From: Paenibacillus sp. YPG26
Lineage (GTDB): Bacteria > Bacillota > Bacilli > Paenibacillales > Paenibacillaceae
NCBI RefSeq assembly: GCF_023704175.1
Contig: NZ_CP084530.1
Location: 3,335,001-3,399,000, forward strand
DNA: 64,000 nt
Direction: 5' to 3'
The number at the start of each line of letters is the position of its first letter. The first letter of the stretch is position 1. Under the pieces are notes generated by a model. It was not told where the DNA came from. It worked only from the letters and a program-made list of their open reading frames with translations, and searched no databases. The position numbers were made by a program, and so were the translations under genes. Of the stretch, positions 36,076 to 48,046 are shown piece after piece.

Positions 36076-39000
36076 CTATTCTACCGATACTGTCTCAAGA
36101 TTCTCAGCAGATACGTCGCCTTCTTCTTGATCGTCAAACTGAACACTGCGGTAACGGTTCATACCCGTACCTGCCGGGATCAGCTTACCGATAATAACAT
36201 TCTCTTTCAAGCCGAGCAGCTTATCAACTTTACCTTTGATAGCAGCATCGGTAAGAACCCGGGTCGTCTCCTGGAAGGAAGCGGCCGACAGGAAGGAGTC
36301 TGTCTCAAGCGAAGCCTTGGTAATCCCGAGTAAGACCGGTTTAGCTACAGCAGGCTCTTTATCCGACAGGATCGCCTCTTTGTTCGCAGTCTCGTATTCG
36401 TAAATATCCACAAATGAGCCTGGAAGGAGTGTAGTATCTCCAGCATCCACAATACGGATCTTGCGAAGCATCTGCTTGATCATAACTTCAATGTGCTTAT
36501 CGTTGATTTCTACGCCTTGGTTACGGTATACACGCTGCACTTCTTGCAAAATGTAGTTTTGTACGCCGCGGATACCTTTGATGCGCAGAATTTCTTTAGG
36601 GTCGATAGAACCGTCGGTAAGCTCATCTCCGGCTTCGATCTCTTGACCTTCGCTTACGCGAAGACGAGAACCGTAAGTTACGGAGTAGACCTTAGTCTCC
36701 GCTTCACCTTGGATCTCAATTTCACGGCGATCCTTAGCTTCACGGATTTCTTTGACTACACCATCAAGTTCACTGATTGTGGCCTGACCTTTCGGATTCC
36801 GGGCTTCAAAGAGCTCCTGAATACGCGGCAAACCTTGAGTGATATCGTCTCCCGCAACGCCCCCGGTATGGAACGTACGCATCGTGAGCTGGGTTCCCGG
36901 CTCTCCGATGGATTGGGCTGCGATGATACCCACCGCTTCACCGATCTCAACGAACTTGCCTGTAGCCAAGTTACGGCCATAACACTTCTTACAAACACCA
37001 TGACGGGCACGACAGCTCAGTACAGAACGAATCTGGAGCTTCTCTACACCGGCATTCACAATGGCATTCGCACGATCTGTATCGATGAGCTCATTACGAG
37101 CCACAATAACCTCGCCTGTCTCCGGATGCTTGATCGTCTGGAACGAGTAGCGTCCTTCAATACGGTCGAAGAGATCCTCGATGATTTCCTTACCATCCTG
37201 GATACGGGATACTGTAATCCCTTTATCTGTTCCACAGTCGTCCTCGCGAACGATAACGTCCTGTGCAACGTCAACCAGACGGCGGGTCAGGTAACCTGAG
37301 TCAGCTGTACGAAGAGCTGTATCCGCCAGACCTTTACGTGCTCCGTGAGTCGAGATAAAGTACTCGAGGACCGTAAGACCTTCACGGAAGTTCGCTTTGA
37401 TCGGAAGCTCATAGATACGTCCTGATGGTGTCGCCATCAGACCCCGCATCCCACCCAGCTGAGTGATCTGCGATTTGTTACCCCGCGCTTTGGAGTCAAC
37501 CATGAGCATGATGGAGTTGAAGCGGTCCATCGATTTCATGAGGACTTCTGTCAACTGGTCCTTGGATTTGGACCAGATGTCAATTACACGGTCATAACGC
37601 TCTTCATCCGTAATCAAGCCGCGGCGATACTGGTTCGTAACTACACGTACTTTCTCATCGGATTCGCGCATAATGGTTGCTTTTTCTTCAGGTACTATAA
37701 CGTCAGATACGGCAATACTTACACCCGCACGCGTAGAATACGTGAATCCAAGCTGTTTGATTCTATCCAAAATCACAGACGTTTCGGTCGTGTGATAAGT
37801 CTCGAAGCAGCGTGCAATGATGGATCCCAGATACTCCTTACCAACAGCTCCTGCAATAGCAGGATCATTGATACGTTCTGCGAGATCCGCACCCTTCTCA
37901 TGTACAAAGTAGCGATCCGGTGTACCATTGAACAGGTTATCCCGGGTAGCTTCGTTAATGTAAGGGAAGCTGGATGGGAAGATTTCATTGAAAATGATTT
38001 TCCCTACCGTAGTTACCAACAGCGCTTTTTGCTGTTCAGGTGTAAATCCTTCTTTATTCAAGGCTTTAGCCGGAATAACGACACGTGCATGCAGGGATGC
38101 TGCTCCACGCTGGTAAGCGGACACGGCTTCGTTCACGCTTCCCAGAATCATGCCTGAACCTTTAGCCTGGTTATCATCCATTGTCAGGTAGAAGGATCCA
38201 AGGACCATATCTTGGGATGGAGTAACAACTGGCTTGCCATCTTTCGGGTTCAGGATGTTACCCGATGCCAGCATCAGGATTCGAGCTTCTGCTTGCGCTT
38301 CCGCTGACAGAGGAACGTGAACCGCCATTTGGTCACCATCAAAGTCGGCATTGTAAGCCGTACATACGAGCGGGTGAAGACGAATCGCGCGTCCTTCTAC
38401 CAGGATAGGCTCGAACGCTTGGATACCCAGACGGTGAAGCGTCGGTGCACGGTTCAGAAGAACCGGATGCTCCTTGATCACTTCTTCGAGTACGTCCCAT
38501 ACTTCAGGGCTGACACGTTCAACCTTGCGCTTCGCGCTCTTGATGTTATGAGCAAGTCCTTTGTTGACAAGCTCTTTCATCACGAATGGTTTGAACAACT
38601 CAAGTGCCATTTCCTTAGGCAGTCCGCATTGGTACATCTTCAGGTAAGGACCTACGACGATAACGGAACGACCAGAATAGTCAACCCGTTTACCGAGCAG
38701 GTTCTGACGGAAGCGTCCTTGCTTACCTTTCAGCATATGGCTGAGAGATTTGAGCGGACGGTTACCAGGACCAGTTACAGGACGCCCGCGGCGGCCGTTA
38801 TCGATCAGCGCATCAACAGCTTCTTGAAGCATCCGCTTCTCGTTTTGGACGATAATATCAGGTGCTCCGAGATCCAGGAGACGCTTCAACCGGTTGTTCC
38901 GGTTGATTACGCGGCGGTACAGGTCATTAAGGTCAGAGGTTGCAAAACGTCCGCCATCGAGCTGAACCATCGGACGAAGTTCCGGAGGGATGACCGGAAG

Positions 39001-39690
39001 AACGTCCAGAATCATCCACTCCGGCTCATTGCCGGAGTTGCGGAAGGCTTCGATAACTTCAAGACGTTTGATCGCACGGTTACGACGCTGACCTTGAGCA
39101 GTACGCAGTTCTTCCTTCAGGAAATCAAGCTCTTTCTCCACGTCGATATCCTGCAGAAGCTTCTTAACTGCTTCGGCACCCATACCGGCTTGGAAGCCGT
39201 AGCCGTATTTCTCACGGTAGCTGCGGTATTCCTTCTCGGACAGGAGCTGCTTTTTCTCAAGCGGCGTATCGCCAGGATCTGTTACAACATATGATGCAAA
39301 ATAAATAATCTCTTCCAGTGATCTAGGGGACATATCCAAAGCCAATCCCATACGGCTTGGAATCCCTTTGAAATACCATATATGAGAAACTGGAGCAGCC
39401 AGCTCGATGTGACCCATGCGCTCACGGCGGACCTTCGCACGTGTTACTTCAACGCCGCAGCGATCGCAGACAACGCCTTTGTAACGCACACGCTTGTACT
39501 TACCGCAGTGACATTCCCAGTCTTTTGTAGGACCGAAAATTTTCTCGCAGAAGAGCCCCTCTTTCTCCGGCTTCAGCGTACGATAGTTAATCGTCTCCGG
39601 CTTCTTCACTTCTCCGCGGGACCAAGAACGAATTTTATCTGGGGAAGCAAGCCCAATTTTCATAAACTCGAAATTGTTGACGTCCAACAA
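36076..39690 (-). CDS. rpoC: DNA-directed RNA polymerase subunit beta'
   Basis: The 1204-residue catalytic subunit. The N-terminal zinc ribbon [20 protein letters not shown], the invariant active-site loop [14 protein letters not shown], the bridge/trigger region [20 protein letters not shown] and the second zinc site ([13 protein letters not shown]) are intact. Translation most likely starts at the first of two TTG codons at 39690 ([20 protein letters not shown]), seven bases after AAGGAGGG. It lies 37 bp after rpoB. Confidence 0.98.
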   Translation of the reverse strand: MLDVNNFEFMKIGLASPDKIRSWSRGEVKKPETINYRTLKPEKEGLFCEKIFGPTKDWECHCGKYKRVRYKGVVCDRCGVEVTRAKVRRERMGHIELAAPVSHIWYFKGIPSRMGLALDMSPRSLEEIIYFASYVVTDPGDTPLEKKQLLSEKEYRSYREKYGYGFQAGMGAEAVKKLLQDIDVEKELDFLKEELRTAQGQRRNRAIKRLEVIEAFRNSGNEPEWMILDVLPVIPPELRPMVQLDGGRFATSDLNDLYRRVINRNNRLKRLLDLGAPDIIVQNEKRMLQEAVDALIDNGRRGRPVTGPGNRPLKSLSHMLKGKQGRFRQNLLGKRVDYSGRSVIVVGPYLKMYQCGLPKEMALELFKPFVMKELVNKGLAHNIKSAKRKVERVSPEVWDVLEEVIKEHPVLLNRAPTLHRLGIQAFEPILVEGRAIRLHPLVCTAYNADFDGDQMAVHVPLSAEAQAEARILMLASGNILNPKDGKPVVTPSQDMVLGSFYLTMDDNQAKGSGMILGSVNEAVSAYQRGAASLHARVVIPAKALNKEGFTPEQQKALLVTTVGKIIFNEIFPSSFPYINEATRDNLFNGTPDRYFVHEKGADLAERINDPAIAGAVGKEYLGSIIARCFETYHTTETSVILDRIKQLGFTYSTRAGVSIAVSDVIVPEEKATIMRESDEKVRVVTNQYRRGLITDEERYDRVIDIWSKSKDQLTEVLMKSMDRFNSIMLMVDSKARGNKSQITQLGGMRGLMATPSGRIYELPIKANFREGLTVLEYFISTHGARKGLADTALRTADSGYLTRRLVDVAQDVIVREDDCGTDKGITVSRIQDGKEIIEDLFDRIEGRYSFQTIKHPETGEVIVARNELIDTDRANAIVNAGVEKLQIRSVLSCRARHGVCKKCYGRNLATGKFVEIGEAVGIIAAQSIGEPGTQLTMRTFHTGGVAGDDITQGLPRIQELFEARNPKGQATISELDGVVKEIREAKDRREIEIQGEAETKVYSVTYGSRLRVSEGQEIEAGDELTDGSIDPKEILRIKGIRGVQNYILQEVQRVYRNQGVEINDKHIEVMIKQMLRKIRIVDAGDTTLLPGSFVDIYEYETANKEAILSDKEPAVAKPVLLGITKASLETDSFLSAASFQETTRVLTDAAIKGKVDKLLGLKENVIIGKLIPAGTGMNRYRSVQFDDQEEGDVSAENLETVSVE

Positions 39691-39727
39691 AGAGCATCCC
39701 TCCTTAACCAAATCCTGATTTGTAATG

Positions 39728-42700
39728 CTATTCTACGCCGACTTCAGAGCCCTCCAGGTTCAAGCTAAGCTTGTCGCCTGCAGCATCCTCTTCATCGTCT
39801 ATTTCTCTCATTTCGATCTCTTCTTCATTCTCACTCAGGATTTTCACGTCCATACCCAAGCTTTGAAGCTCTTTGATCAATACTTTGAAGGACTCAGGAA
39901 CGCCTGGCTCCGGCACATTCTCGCCTTTGACAATGGATTCGTAGGTCTTAACCCGTCCCACCACGTCATCGGATTTAACTGTGAGAATCTCCTGGAGAGT
40001 GTACGCCGCACCATATGCCTCAAGCGCCCATACCTCCATCTCCCCGAAACGCTGTCCACCGAACTGAGCTTTACCACCCAGAGGCTGTTGGGTAACGAGT
40101 GAGTAAGGACCTGTAGAGCGGGCATGGATCTTATCGTCAACCATGTGAGCGAGCTTGATCATGTGCATGACGCCTACTGTAACTTCACGTTCAAATCTGT
40201 CACCCGTACGGCCATCATACAGAACGGTTTTACCATTACGCTGCATACCTGCCTCTTCCATGGTATCGAACACATCGTACTCGTTCGCTCCATCAAAGAC
40301 TGGTGTTGCCACGTGGATACCGAGCTTCATTGCGGCCATACCCAGGTGGATCTCAAGCACCTGCCCGATGTTCATCCGTGAAGGTACCCCCAGCGGGTTA
40401 AGAACAACCTGCACTGGTGTTCCGTCAGGCATGAACGGCATATCTTCCTCTGGCAAAATACGCGCTACGACACCCTTGTTACCATGTCGTCCGGCCATTT
40501 TGTCACCTTCGGAAATCTTACGTTTTTGGGCAATATATACACGAACCAGTTGATTAACACCTGGCGGCAGTTCATCCCCGTTCTCACGAGTGAAGACCTT
40601 AACATCCACAACGATACCGTCAGTACCGTGCGGTACACGCAGGGAAGTATCACGAACTTCACGAGCCTTCTCACCGAAAATCGCATGAAGCAAGCGCTCT
40701 TCCGCAGTCAGTTCAGTAACACCCTTTGGTGTAACTTTACCAACCAGAATATCACCGGCACTGATCTCAGCACCTACACGAATAATTCCGCGCTCGTCGA
40801 GGTTTCTAAGAGCTTCTTCACCTACGTTAGGAATATCGCGTGTAATTTCTTCCGGTCCAAGCTTCGTGTCACGCGCTTCGGATTCATACTCCTCAATGTG
40901 GATCGATGTATATACATCTTCTTTGACGAGCTTCTCACTAAGGAGAATCGCATCCTCATAGTTGTAACCTTCCCAAGTCATGAAGGCCACGACCACATTG
41001 CGGCCCAGTGCCAATTCACCCATCTCTGTGGAAGGGCCGTCAGCAAGGATATCACCCTTCTTGACGATATCGCCTCTCTTGACGATTGGACGCTGGTTAA
41101 TGCATGTCCCTTGGTTCGAACGCATAAATTTGTGTAATTTATATTTAACAAGGTCGCCTTTGACTTCCTTGCCTTCGACCGTCTCAACGCGGCGCAGCCA
41201 AATTTCATTAGCTGCCGAACGCTCAATGATCCCGTCATACTTAGCAACTATACATACACCAGAGTCTTTCGCAGACTTGTGCTCCATTCCCGTCCCTACA
41301 AGAGGTGCCTTAGGAATTAGAAGTGGTACAGCCTGCCGCTGCATGTTCGATCCCATGAGTGCGCGGTTGGAGTCATCGTTCTCCAAGAAAGGAATCAGCG
41401 CTGTAGCAACAGACACTACCTGCTTCGGAGAGATATCCATGTAGTCAACGCGGTCACTAGGCATAGTCAAAATGTTATCGGACTGCTTGTTATAACGAAC
41501 AATGACTTGTTCTTCCTTAAAGCTGCCGTCTTCATTGAGCTCGACATTGGCCTGCGCGATAACGTAGTTATCTTCCTCATCCGCAGTCAAGTAAGAAATT
41601 TGCTCCGTAACTTTACCTGTCTTAGGATCTACCCAACGATATGGCGCTTCAATGAAGCCATACTCATTGATACGGGCAAATGTGGACAAGGAGTTGATCA
41701 GACCGATGTTCGGTCCTTCCGGTGTCTCAATCGGACACATACGGCCATAGTGAGAGTGGTGAACGTCACGCACTTCCATGCCCGCACGTTCCCGGGTCAA
41801 ACCACCAGGTCCGAGTGCAGACAGACGGCGCTTATGCGTAAGTTCCGCCAGCGGGTTCGTCTGGTCCATGAACTGGGACAGCTGGGAGCTTCCGAAGAAC
41901 TCTTTGATTGAGGCAATAACCGGACGAATGTTGATTAGAGCCTGCGGTGTAATTACATTAGCATCCTGGATGGACATTCTCTCACGAACTACGCGCTCCA
42001 TACGGGATAGACCGATACGGAACTGGTTCTGCAGCAACTCACCAACAGAGCGTAGACGGCGGTTACCCAGATGGTCGATATCATCCGTGCTTCCGATTCC
42101 ATGCAGCAGGTTAATGAAATAACTGATTGAGGAGATAATATCAGCAGGCGTAATGTTCTTAACTGATTTATCGATATCGCGGTTAGCGATGACTTTAACA
42201 ACTTTACCATCTTCAATTGGAGAGAATACATCAATAGTCTGTAGAGGCACATCCTCAGTTTCAAGCACACCATTAGCTACATGGTAAGTCTTGAAGCCAA
42301 CTCCCTCTTCCAGGTTCTTAAGAATCTCATCCAGCAAACGGCGATCAACCATTTGACCCGCTTCTGCAATAATCTCACCTGTTGATGTATCAATCAGGGA
42401 CTCTGCAAGGCGTTGGTTAAAGAGACGGTTCTTAATATGAAGCTTTTTGTTGATTTTGTAGCGGCCTACGTTCGCCAGATCATAACGCTTCGGATCAAAG
42501 AAACGCGCAACCAGCAAACTTCTTGCATTATCAAGTGTAGGAGGCTCGCCCGGACGAAGACGTTCATAAATTTCAATGAGCGCTTTCTCCGTGGAGTCCG
42601 TATTGTCTTTGTCCAGCGTATTGCGGATATATTCATCGTTACCGAGAAGGTCTAGAATCTCAGCATCCGTACCAAAACCGAGTGCGCGAAGCAATACAGT

Positions 42701-43273
42701 TACAGGTATTTTACGAGTACGGTCGATCCGGACATAAATAATGTCCTTAGCATCCGTCTCAAGCTCAAGCCATGCACCACGGTTAGGAATTACCGTCGCA
42801 GTGTAGGCCTTCTTGCCGTTCTTATCTATTTTGGTATTGAAATAGACGCTAGGGGAGCGGACCAACTGGCTGACAATAACCCGTTCTGCACCATTGATAA
42901 TGAAGGTGCCGGTTTCCGTCATCAGCGGGAAATCCCCCATGAACACTTCCTGCTCTTTGACTTCGCCGGTTTCTTTATTAATGAGCCGGACTTTTACTCT
43001 AAGTGGTGCAGCATACGTAACGTCACGCTCTTTCGCATCGTCTACCGTATACTTTGGTTCACCAAGACTGTAGTCGATAAATTCCAGAATCAAATTGCCG
43101 GTAAAATCCTGTATCGGCGAGATGTCCTGAAACATTTCCCGAAGACCTTCCTCCAAAAACCACTCGTATGATTTTTGTTGGATCTCAATCAGGTTCGGAA
43201 CCTCGAGTACCTCGTTAATTCGCGCATAACTACGCCGAGTGCGTCGACCATATTGAACAAGATGTCCTGCCAA
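39728..43273 (-). CDS. rpoB: DNA-directed RNA polymerase subunit beta
   Basis: The 1181-residue beta subunit. The rifampicin-binding cluster [31 protein letters not shown] is wild type. [36 protein letters not shown] and [20 protein letters not shown] are conserved catalytic or interface stretches. A TTG at 43273 ([19 protein letters not shown]) is the likely start because GAGGGGTGAG lies six bases upstream and other RpoB proteins begin there; an ATG at 43291 has only a weak site. Confidence 0.98.
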   Translation of the reverse strand: MAGHLVQYGRRTRRSYARINEVLEVPNLIEIQQKSYEWFLEEGLREMFQDISPIQDFTGNLILEFIDYSLGEPKYTVDDAKERDVTYAAPLRVKVRLINKETGEVKEQEVFMGDFPLMTETGTFIINGAERVIVSQLVRSPSVYFNTKIDKNGKKAYTATVIPNRGAWLELETDAKDIIYVRIDRTRKIPVTVLLRALGFGTDAEILDLLGNDEYIRNTLDKDNTDSTEKALIEIYERLRPGEPPTLDNARSLLVARFFDPKRYDLANVGRYKINKKLHIKNRLFNQRLAESLIDTSTGEIIAEAGQMVDRRLLDEILKNLEEGVGFKTYHVANGVLETEDVPLQTIDVFSPIEDGKVVKVIANRDIDKSVKNITPADIISSISYFINLLHGIGSTDDIDHLGNRRLRSVGELLQNQFRIGLSRMERVVRERMSIQDANVITPQALINIRPVIASIKEFFGSSQLSQFMDQTNPLAELTHKRRLSALGPGGLTRERAGMEVRDVHHSHYGRMCPIETPEGPNIGLINSLSTFARINEYGFIEAPYRWVDPKTGKVTEQISYLTADEEDNYVIAQANVELNEDGSFKEEQVIVRYNKQSDNILTMPSDRVDYMDISPKQVVSVATALIPFLENDDSNRALMGSNMQRQAVPLLIPKAPLVGTGMEHKSAKDSGVCIVAKYDGIIERSAANEIWLRRVETVEGKEVKGDLVKYKLHKFMRSNQGTCINQRPIVKRGDIVKKGDILADGPSTEMGELALGRNVVVAFMTWEGYNYEDAILLSEKLVKEDVYTSIHIEEYESEARDTKLGPEEITRDIPNVGEEALRNLDERGIIRVGAEISAGDILVGKVTPKGVTELTAEERLLHAIFGEKAREVRDTSLRVPHGTDGIVVDVKVFTRENGDELPPGVNQLVRVYIAQKRKISEGDKMAGRHGNKGVVARILPEEDMPFMPDGTPVQVVLNPLGVPSRMNIGQVLEIHLGMAAMKLGIHVATPVFDGANEYDVFDTMEEAGMQRNGKTVLYDGRTGDRFEREVTVGVMHMIKLAHMVDDKIHARSTGPYSLVTQQPLGGKAQFGGQRFGEMEVWALEAYGAAYTLQEILTVKSDDVVGRVKTYESIVKGENVPEPGVPESFKVLIKELQSLGMDVKILSENEEEIEMREIDDEEDAAGDKLSLNLEGSEVGVE

Positions 43274-43373
43274 CTTAAACTCACCCCTCATGTCTACTCA
43301 CTTAAAAATTTCATTGCGAACCCGTGTTTGTCCCTATATAATAAAGTCCATAGAAACGGATTCCTGCACAAAT

Positions 43374-43411
43374 AAAGAAAAGCCCTTATCGAATGCTTTC
43401 GAAAAAAGAGC
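43374..43411 (-). terminator. Terminator between the methyltransferase gene and rpoB
   Basis: GCTCTT pairs with AAGGGC, with TCGA/TCGA inside, followed by TTTTCTTT on the minus strand (43382-43411 stem). The 320-bp gap 43292-43611 otherwise contains AT-rich sequence in which no consensus rpoB promoter could be fixed. Confidence 0.65.
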
Positions 43412-43611
43412 ATCATTATTAGTGCCTTTCCTGTCGATGTCCTCATTATCAGTAGACTTGCCAAAATTGGGCATTATATACGTTTATAGAAGATCAGTGA
43501 ACCTCTACTCACGAAATTATGCTTGACATTTCAGCAGACTAAAGCCATGTAGGGCATCCTAATACTGACATTTTACAATAATATCACACTCATAATCCCA
43601 AGTCAATAGCC

Positions 43612-44211
43612 TTATTTTTTTGTAGCCCTAAAGATTCGGTAACCCTTCTCTTTGGTAACTTCCTCAACTTCCCCAAATAAGGATTCCAGCTTTTCCTTCG
43701 CCGAAGGGGCTCCCTGCTTCTTTTGAATTACTACCCACAGTGAACCACCTTCATTAAGCCTGTCTGCGGCTCCTTCAAAGATAGCATGAACCGTTGCCTT
43801 GCCTGCTCGTATTGGTGGATTCGTTAATATTACATCAAACTTCTCATCACCGAGCGCCTTGTAGAGATCACTTTGGATCACCGTGACGTTCTTGATTCCA
43901 TTATTCGAGACATTCTCTTTGGCTAATTCAATAGCACGTTCATTCACATCAATCAGGGTCACTCGCCCCCGTGAGGCAAGCCCTGCCGCAGCCATTCCCA
44001 TTGGACCGTATCCACAGCCTACATCCAGAACGCTAGCATCCTCAGGAATTTCCATAGCATCAATCAATACACGGCTTCCGAAGTCTACCCCTTGCTTGGA
44101 GAACACTCCAGCATCGCTCACGAACTTATAGAGCCTGCCTCTTAGCGTCGCCTCCCAGGTCTTGCGGTTATGAGCCGTCACCGGCTTACTGGAATAATAA
44201 TGATCGGACAT
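43612..44211 (-). CDS. Class I SAM-dependent methyltransferase, RsmC-like
   Basis: A 199-residue methyltransferase of the MTS/RsmC-like type. SAM-binding motif I is LDVGCGYGPMGMAAA, and the catalytic NPP motif sits in ILTNPPIRAGK, as in N2-guanine or N6-adenine RNA methyltransferases. The gene occupies the place of B. subtilis ybxB between rplL and rpoB, and this conserved position supports an rRNA-modifying role, which is not proven. Terminators on both sides suggest separate control. Confidence 0.88.
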   Translation of the reverse strand: MSDHYYSSKPVTAHNRKTWEATLRGRLYKFVSDAGVFSKQGVDFGSRVLIDAMEIPEDASVLDVGCGYGPMGMAAAGLASRGRVTLIDVNERAIELAKENVSNNGIKNVTVIQSDLYKALGDEKFDVILTNPPIRAGKATVHAIFEGAADRLNEGGSLWVVIQKKQGAPSAKEKLESLFGEVEEVTKEKGYRIFRATKK

Positions 44212-44306
44212 CTTCTTCCTCCAGGTTGATATATTCGATAACCTATCTTTCTATAATATCGATAAGAATGATTCACTCCAAGTTTGTCCAGAAACCCTCA
44301 CTTATA

Positions 44307-44342
44307 TAAAAACAAACCCCTTGAATATCTTCAAGGGGTTTG
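44307..44342 (-). terminator. Rho-independent terminator of rplJL
   Basis: CAAACCCCTTGAA and TTCAAGGGGTTTG form a perfect 13-bp stem around GATA, followed by TTTTTA on the minus strand, 17 bases after the rplL stop. Confidence 0.92.
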
Positions 44343-44358
44343 TGCGGGAGAAGTAGAA

Positions 44359-44721
44359 TTACTTAACTTCTACAGAAGCGCCTGCTTCTTCCAATTTAGC
44401 TTTAACCGCTTCAGCATCTTCTTTAGATACTTTTTCTTTCAATGCTTTTGGAGCGTTGTCAACCAGGTCTTTTGCTTCTTTCAGACCAAGACCAGTGATT
44501 TCGCGAACCACTTTGATTACGTTGATTTTGGAAGCGCCAGCGCTTGTCAAAATTACGTCGAACTCGGATTGCTCAGCAGCTGCTTCGCCACCGCCGCCAC
44601 CTGCTACAACTACTGGAGCTGCTGCAGTTACGCCGAATTCTTCTTCGATTGCTTTAACGAGATCGTTAAGTTCAAGAACAGTCATACCTTTGATTTCTTC
44701 CAAAATTGTTTCTTTACTCAT
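44359..44721 (-). CDS. rplL: 50S ribosomal protein L7/L12
   Basis: The 120-residue stalk protein that recruits GTPase factors. An N-terminal dimerisation domain, the Ala/Gly-rich hinge ([18 protein letters not shown]) and the C-terminal domain ([20 protein letters not shown]) are all present. It pairs with rplJ, 62 bp upstream. Confidence 0.98.
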   Translation of the reverse strand: MSKETILEEIKGMTVLELNDLVKAIEEEFGVTAAAPVVVAGGGGGEAAAEQSEFDVILTSAGASKINVIKVVREITGLGLKEAKDLVDNAPKALKEKVSKEDAEAVKAKLEEAGASVEVK

Positions 44722-44783
44722 GGTAGAACCTCCGTTATATAATTTTATAGTTTTTTTGTTAAATTACTAGATCAAAAAGATTC

Positions 44784-45293
44784 TTACGCGCTAGCGCCAG
44801 TTTCTTCTTTGTCAGCAACGGCTTTAACTGCAAGCGCGAAGTTGCGCACAGGAGCTTGAAGCACGCTGAGGAGCATGGAAAGGAGACCTTCGCGTGAAGG
44901 AAGCTCTGCAAGAGCTTTGATTTGGTCAACGCCGACTACACGGCCTTCAACCACGCCACCCTTAACTTTAAGAGCATCATTCTTCTTAGCGAAATCGTTA
45001 AGAATTTTAGCTGGAGCTACTGCATCATCCGCGCTGAATGCGATTGCTGTTGGACCTGTCAGAACTTCATCCAGTTCTGTCAATTCTGCAGCTGCAGTCG
45101 CACGGCGAACGATCGAGTTCTTCAGTACTTGGAATTCGATACCAGCTTCACGAAGCTGCTTACGAAGTTCGGTTACTTGAGAAACATTCAGACCGCGATA
45201 GTCAGCAACAACAGTTGTTACGCTCTCGCGCAGCTTAGTAGTTACCACGTCAACGGCATCTTGTTTTGCTTGAATTACTTTTGCATTTGCCAA
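44784..45293 (-). CDS. rplJ: 50S ribosomal protein L10
   Basis: The 169-residue L10 anchors the L7/L12 stalk. The start is a TTG at 45293 ([20 protein letters not shown]), eight bases after AGGAGG; an in-frame GTG nine bases upstream overlaps the ribosome binding site. [20 protein letters not shown] and [20 protein letters not shown] are typical. Expression is probably autoregulated through the L10 leader. Confidence 0.97.
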   Translation of the reverse strand: MANAKVIQAKQDAVDVVTTKLRESVTTVVADYRGLNVSQVTELRKQLREAGIEFQVLKNSIVRRATAAAELTELDEVLTGPTAIAFSADDAVAPAKILNDFAKKNDALKVKGGVVEGRVVGVDQIKALAELPSREGLLSMLLSVLQAPVRNFALAVKAVADKEETGASA

Positions 45294-45304
45294 ACTGTAC
45301 ACCT

Positions 45305-45607
45305 CCTGTTAGATTTACTGAGCGCCGGTCGTTCATCTCTGTCGACTGTCTCTGACGCTCTCCTGCAATAACGGACAAGCCGTTTATATGAGGAAGTTCT
45401 TTGTTGGGTTCAGATCACTACGTTACCGCCCTGTCTGATGCCCATCAAAAAAGCCTCCGTAGAATCACGAAGGCCTGATAAATCATCATTCACAGAATAC
45501 TGCAAAGTCCGAATCTCTATCACAACACCTCGGTAGGAAATTAAGCCGCAAGGCACCTACTGTCTACGGTAAGCATATTCACATTTAATTGTTGAAATCA
45601 ATGCAAC
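45305..45607 (-). ncRNA. L10 leader with attenuator, upstream of rplJL
   Basis: A roughly 310-nt leader runs from the rplJ promoter to the rplJ start, at the place and of the size of the L10 leader of Bacilli, where L10(L12) complexes bind the mRNA. It contains a clear intrinsic terminator: GCCTTCGT-GATTCT-ACGGAGGC (45474-45453) followed by six T. This suggests premature termination as the control step. The rest of the 371-bp gap is promoter. Confidence 0.75.
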
Positions 45608-45613
45608 CACTTC

Positions 45614-45643
45614 ACTATACCAGAGGGTATACTCTAGAGTCAA
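45614..45643 (-). promoter_or_regulatory. Sigma-A promoter of rplJL
   Basis: TTGACT (45643-45638) and TATAGT (45619-45614) are separated by 18 bases, just before the L10 leader. Confidence 0.7.
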
Positions 45644-45649
45644 CCCTGA

Positions 45650-45672
45650 ATTTATTACCAGTGGTAATAAAT
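45650..45672. repeat. AT-rich inverted repeat between rplA and the rplJ promoter
   Basis: ATTTATTACC and GGTAATAAAT form a 10-bp perfect inverted repeat around AGT, starting two bases after the rplA stop and ending six bases before the rplJ -35 box. It could be a weak terminator of rplKA or a protein-binding site. Confidence 0.6.
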
Positions 45673-45673
45673 C

Positions 45674-46366
45674 TTATCTGTAAGATGTAGTGTTCACACG
45701 GGCACTTGGTCCCATCGTCGAAGAGATCGCGATGTTCTTCAAGTATACGCCTTTAGCAGCCGCTGGTTTAGCGCGGTTCAATGCATCGATGAGAGCTTTA
45801 AGGTTCTCATTCAGCTTTTCAGCATCAAAAGATACTTTGCCGATTGGTGCATGAATTTGACCTGCTTTATCAAGACGGTATTCGATTTTACCCGCTTTGA
45901 TTTCTTGAACCGCCTTAGCTACATCAAATGTAACTGTTCCCGCTTTAGGGTTAGGCATCAAACCTTTACCCCCGAGAAGACGACCCAATTTACCAACTTC
46001 ACTCATCATGTCCGGTGTTGCTACACACACATCGAACTCGAACCAGCCTTGTTGGATTTTGTTGATAACGTCTTGATCGCCTACGTAGTCAGCACCAGCA
46101 GCTTCCGCTTCTTTTGCTTTCTCGCCTTTAGCGAATACAAGGACACGTTGAGTTTTACCAGTACCGTGTGGCAATACAACTACACCACGAACAGCTTGGT
46201 CTTGTTTACGAGGGTCTACACCCAAACGTACTGCGGCTTCAACAGTCTCGTCGAATTTAGCAGTAGCTGCCTTCTTAACCAGTTCAACGGCTTCAGCAGG
46301 CTCGTAAGTTGCTTCACTATCAATCAGCTTAGCAGCTTCAAGGTATTTTTTACCGTGTTTAGCCAT
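45674..46366 (-). CDS. rplA: 50S ribosomal protein L1
   Basis: The 230-residue L1 forms the mobile stalk that handles E-site t[42 protein letters not shown] and [15 protein letters not shown] are diagnostic. L1 is a translational repressor of its own operon in many bacteria; no matching mRNA site was confirmed here. It follows rplK by 77 bp. Confidence 0.98.
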   Translation of the reverse strand: MAKHGKKYLEAAKLIDSEATYEPAEAVELVKKAATAKFDETVEAAVRLGVDPRKQDQAVRGVVVLPHGTGKTQRVLVFAKGEKAKEAEAAGADYVGDQDVINKIQQGWFEFDVCVATPDMMSEVGKLGRLLGGKGLMPNPKAGTVTFDVAKAVQEIKAGKIEYRLDKAGQIHAPIGKVSFDAEKLNENLKALIDALNRAKPAAAKGVYLKNIAISSTMGPSARVNTTSYR

Positions 46367-46443
46367 TTAAATTTCCTCCTTTGTGGTATTAGCGGATATT
46401 CCTCCCACTTGTTGGCCGGACTTGTCCGGCAGCATCCAAAAGA

Positions 46444-46869
46444 TTAGTCTTGGATTGTGATACCCATACTACGGGCAGTACCTTCAACCATAAGCATTGC
46501 TGCTTCAACAGAAGCTGCGTTAAGGTCAGGCATTTTTTGTTCCGCGATTTGACGTACAGTCGCACGGTTCACAGTTGCTACTTTCTTCTTGTTAGGTTCA
46601 CCAGAACCCTTCTCGATCTTAGCAGCTACGCGAAGCAATACTGCAGCCGGTGGAGTCTTGGTAATGAAAGTGAAAGAACGATCTTCAAATACCGAAATTT
46701 CAACCGGAATGATCAGACCTGCTTGATCGGCAGTACGAGCGTTGAACTCTTTACAGAATGCCATGATGTTGACACCTGCTTGACCCAGCGCCGGACCTAC
46801 CGGAGGTGCTGGATTCGCTTTCCCCGCAGGAATTTGCAGTTTTACAACTTTAATGATCTTTTTAGCCAT
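46444..46869 (-). CDS. rplK: 50S ribosomal protein L11
   Basis: The 141-residue L11 forms the GTPase-associated centre and is needed for RelA activation. The ATG at 46869 ([20 protein letters not shown]) follows AAGGAGG; three residues upstream are not likely used. [20 protein letters not shown] and the thiopeptide-binding prolines are wild type. Confidence 0.98.
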   Translation of the reverse strand: MAKKIIKVVKLQIPAGKANPAPPVGPALGQAGVNIMAFCKEFNARTADQAGLIIPVEISVFEDRSFTFITKTPPAAVLLRVAAKIEKGSGEPNKKKVATVNRATVRQIAEQKMPDLNAASVEAAMLMVEGTARSMGITIQD

Positions 46870-46946
46870 GTAAAACACCTCCTTGCACTAATAGTGGTAC
46901 CCGGGATCAAACTCGTCAATCCCTCCCACAGAAAACCTTAAGAAAA

Positions 46947-47480
46947 CTATAGCTTCTCCACTTGAGTAAAATCAAGCTCAAGCGGGGTTTCCCGTCCAAA
47001 CATGTTGACGTGAACCTTCACTTTGCTCTTGTCGGTCAGTATTTCTTCAACAGACCCAACAAAGTTAGCAAAAGGACCAACCTTAATACGTACAGATTCC
47101 TTGAGTTCAAACTCAATAACCGGCTTCGGTTCTTCCATGCCCATGTGGTTCAGAATCTGTTCCACTTCTTCAGGAAGCAAAGGTGTCGGTTTGGAACCGG
47201 AACCTGTCGAGCCGACGAAACCTGTAACTCCCGGTGTATTGCGGACAACATACCAGGAATCGTCAGTCTGGATCATTTCCACCAAGACATAACCAGGGTA
47301 AACTTTACGCATAACGGTCTTCTTCTTACCGTCTTTGTTCACGATCTCTTCTTCCATAGGAACAAGAACCCGGAAAATCTTGTCTTCCATGCCCATAGAC
47401 TCAACGCGTTTTTCCAAATTGGCTTTGACTTTATTCTCATACCCGGAATAGGTATGAACCACATACCATCTTTTTTCCAT
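46947..47480 (-). CDS. nusG: Transcription elongation/antitermination factor NusG
   Basis: The 177-residue NusG couples RNA polymerase to ribosomes or acts as a pausing factor in Firmicutes. The NGN domain begins MEKRWYVVHTYSGYENKVKA, and the C-terminal KOW domain contains KVGPFANFVGSVEEI. It lies 22 bp after secE. Confidence 0.98.
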   Translation of the reverse strand: MEKRWYVVHTYSGYENKVKANLEKRVESMGMEDKIFRVLVPMEEEIVNKDGKKKTVMRKVYPGYVLVEMIQTDDSWYVVRNTPGVTGFVGSTGSGSKPTPLLPEEVEQILNHMGMEEPKPVIEFELKESVRIKVGPFANFVGSVEEILTDKSKVKVHVNMFGRETPLELDFTQVEKL

Positions 47481-47502
47481 ATCAAGCCACCTGGGACCCT
47501 TC

Positions 47503-47694
47503 TTAAATAATCGCGTTGATCACAGCGGAAATGCCGATGTCAAGAACCCAAAAATAAATTGCGACAACTACGATTGTACCGAGGACAATCAGCGTATAAT
47601 TCGTCAGCTCTTTACGATTAGGCCAGCGAACTTTTTTAAGCTCAGCCCAGCTTTCAGAGAAAAAAGAAAACATCGACTTGAAACTACGTTTCAT
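47503..47694 (-). CDS. secE: Protein translocase subunit SecE
   Basis: A 63-residue single-membrane-span SecE of the short Gram-positive form. The amphipathic helix SESWAELKKVRWPNRKEL precedes one membrane segment (YTLIVLGTIVVVAIYFWVLD). The ATG at 47694 (MKRSFKSMF) is preferred; a GTG six bases upstream is possible. It lies 21 bp after rpmG. Confidence 0.95.
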   Translation of the reverse strand: MKRSFKSMFSFFSESWAELKKVRWPNRKELTNYTLIVLGTIVVVAIYFWVLDIGISAVINAII

Positions 47695-47715
47695 CCGCAC
47701 CTACACCTCCAAAGA

Positions 47716-47865
47716 CTATCTGGTTTCGCGATGAGGAAATTGCTCGTTACAGAACTTGCAAAATTTCTTCATCTCCATGCGGTCGGGGTGGTTACGCTTG
47801 TTTTTCGTTGTCGTGTAGTTTCTTTGTTTGCAGTTCGTACAAGCCAACGTGATAATTACCCGCAT
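47716..47865 (-). CDS. rpmG: 50S ribosomal protein L33, zinc-binding
   Basis: A 49-residue L33 ([20 protein letters not shown]) with the C-x2-C pairs CTNC and CKFC that bind zinc. The C-terminal end is [12 protein letters not shown]. It opens the rpmG-secE-nusG unit, as in Bacillus, and has its own promoter about 180 bp upstream. Confidence 0.95.
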   Translation of the reverse strand: MRVIITLACTNCKQRNYTTTKNKRNHPDRMEMKKFCKFCNEQFPHRETR

Positions 47866-48046
47866 GATGTGCACCTCCCGAAGACATTCTTTCTTACAGA
47901 AGTCTCTATATTGATCCCGACATAGTCGGGCCGTTCAGAGAGGCCTAAGGTCGCTCCGCCTCATCCGAAATCCAGGAAAAATCAAGCAAATGCCTAAATC
48001 TCCTTAATTCAAAAAAAGCAAGCGCGAAATTTGGCCTACCTAAAAC

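Noticed and set aside
40000..43291. Rifampicin-resistance change in rpoB
   Set aside because: The cluster [20 protein letters not shown] matches the sensitive wild type, with no change at the usual Gln, Asp, His or Ser positions.
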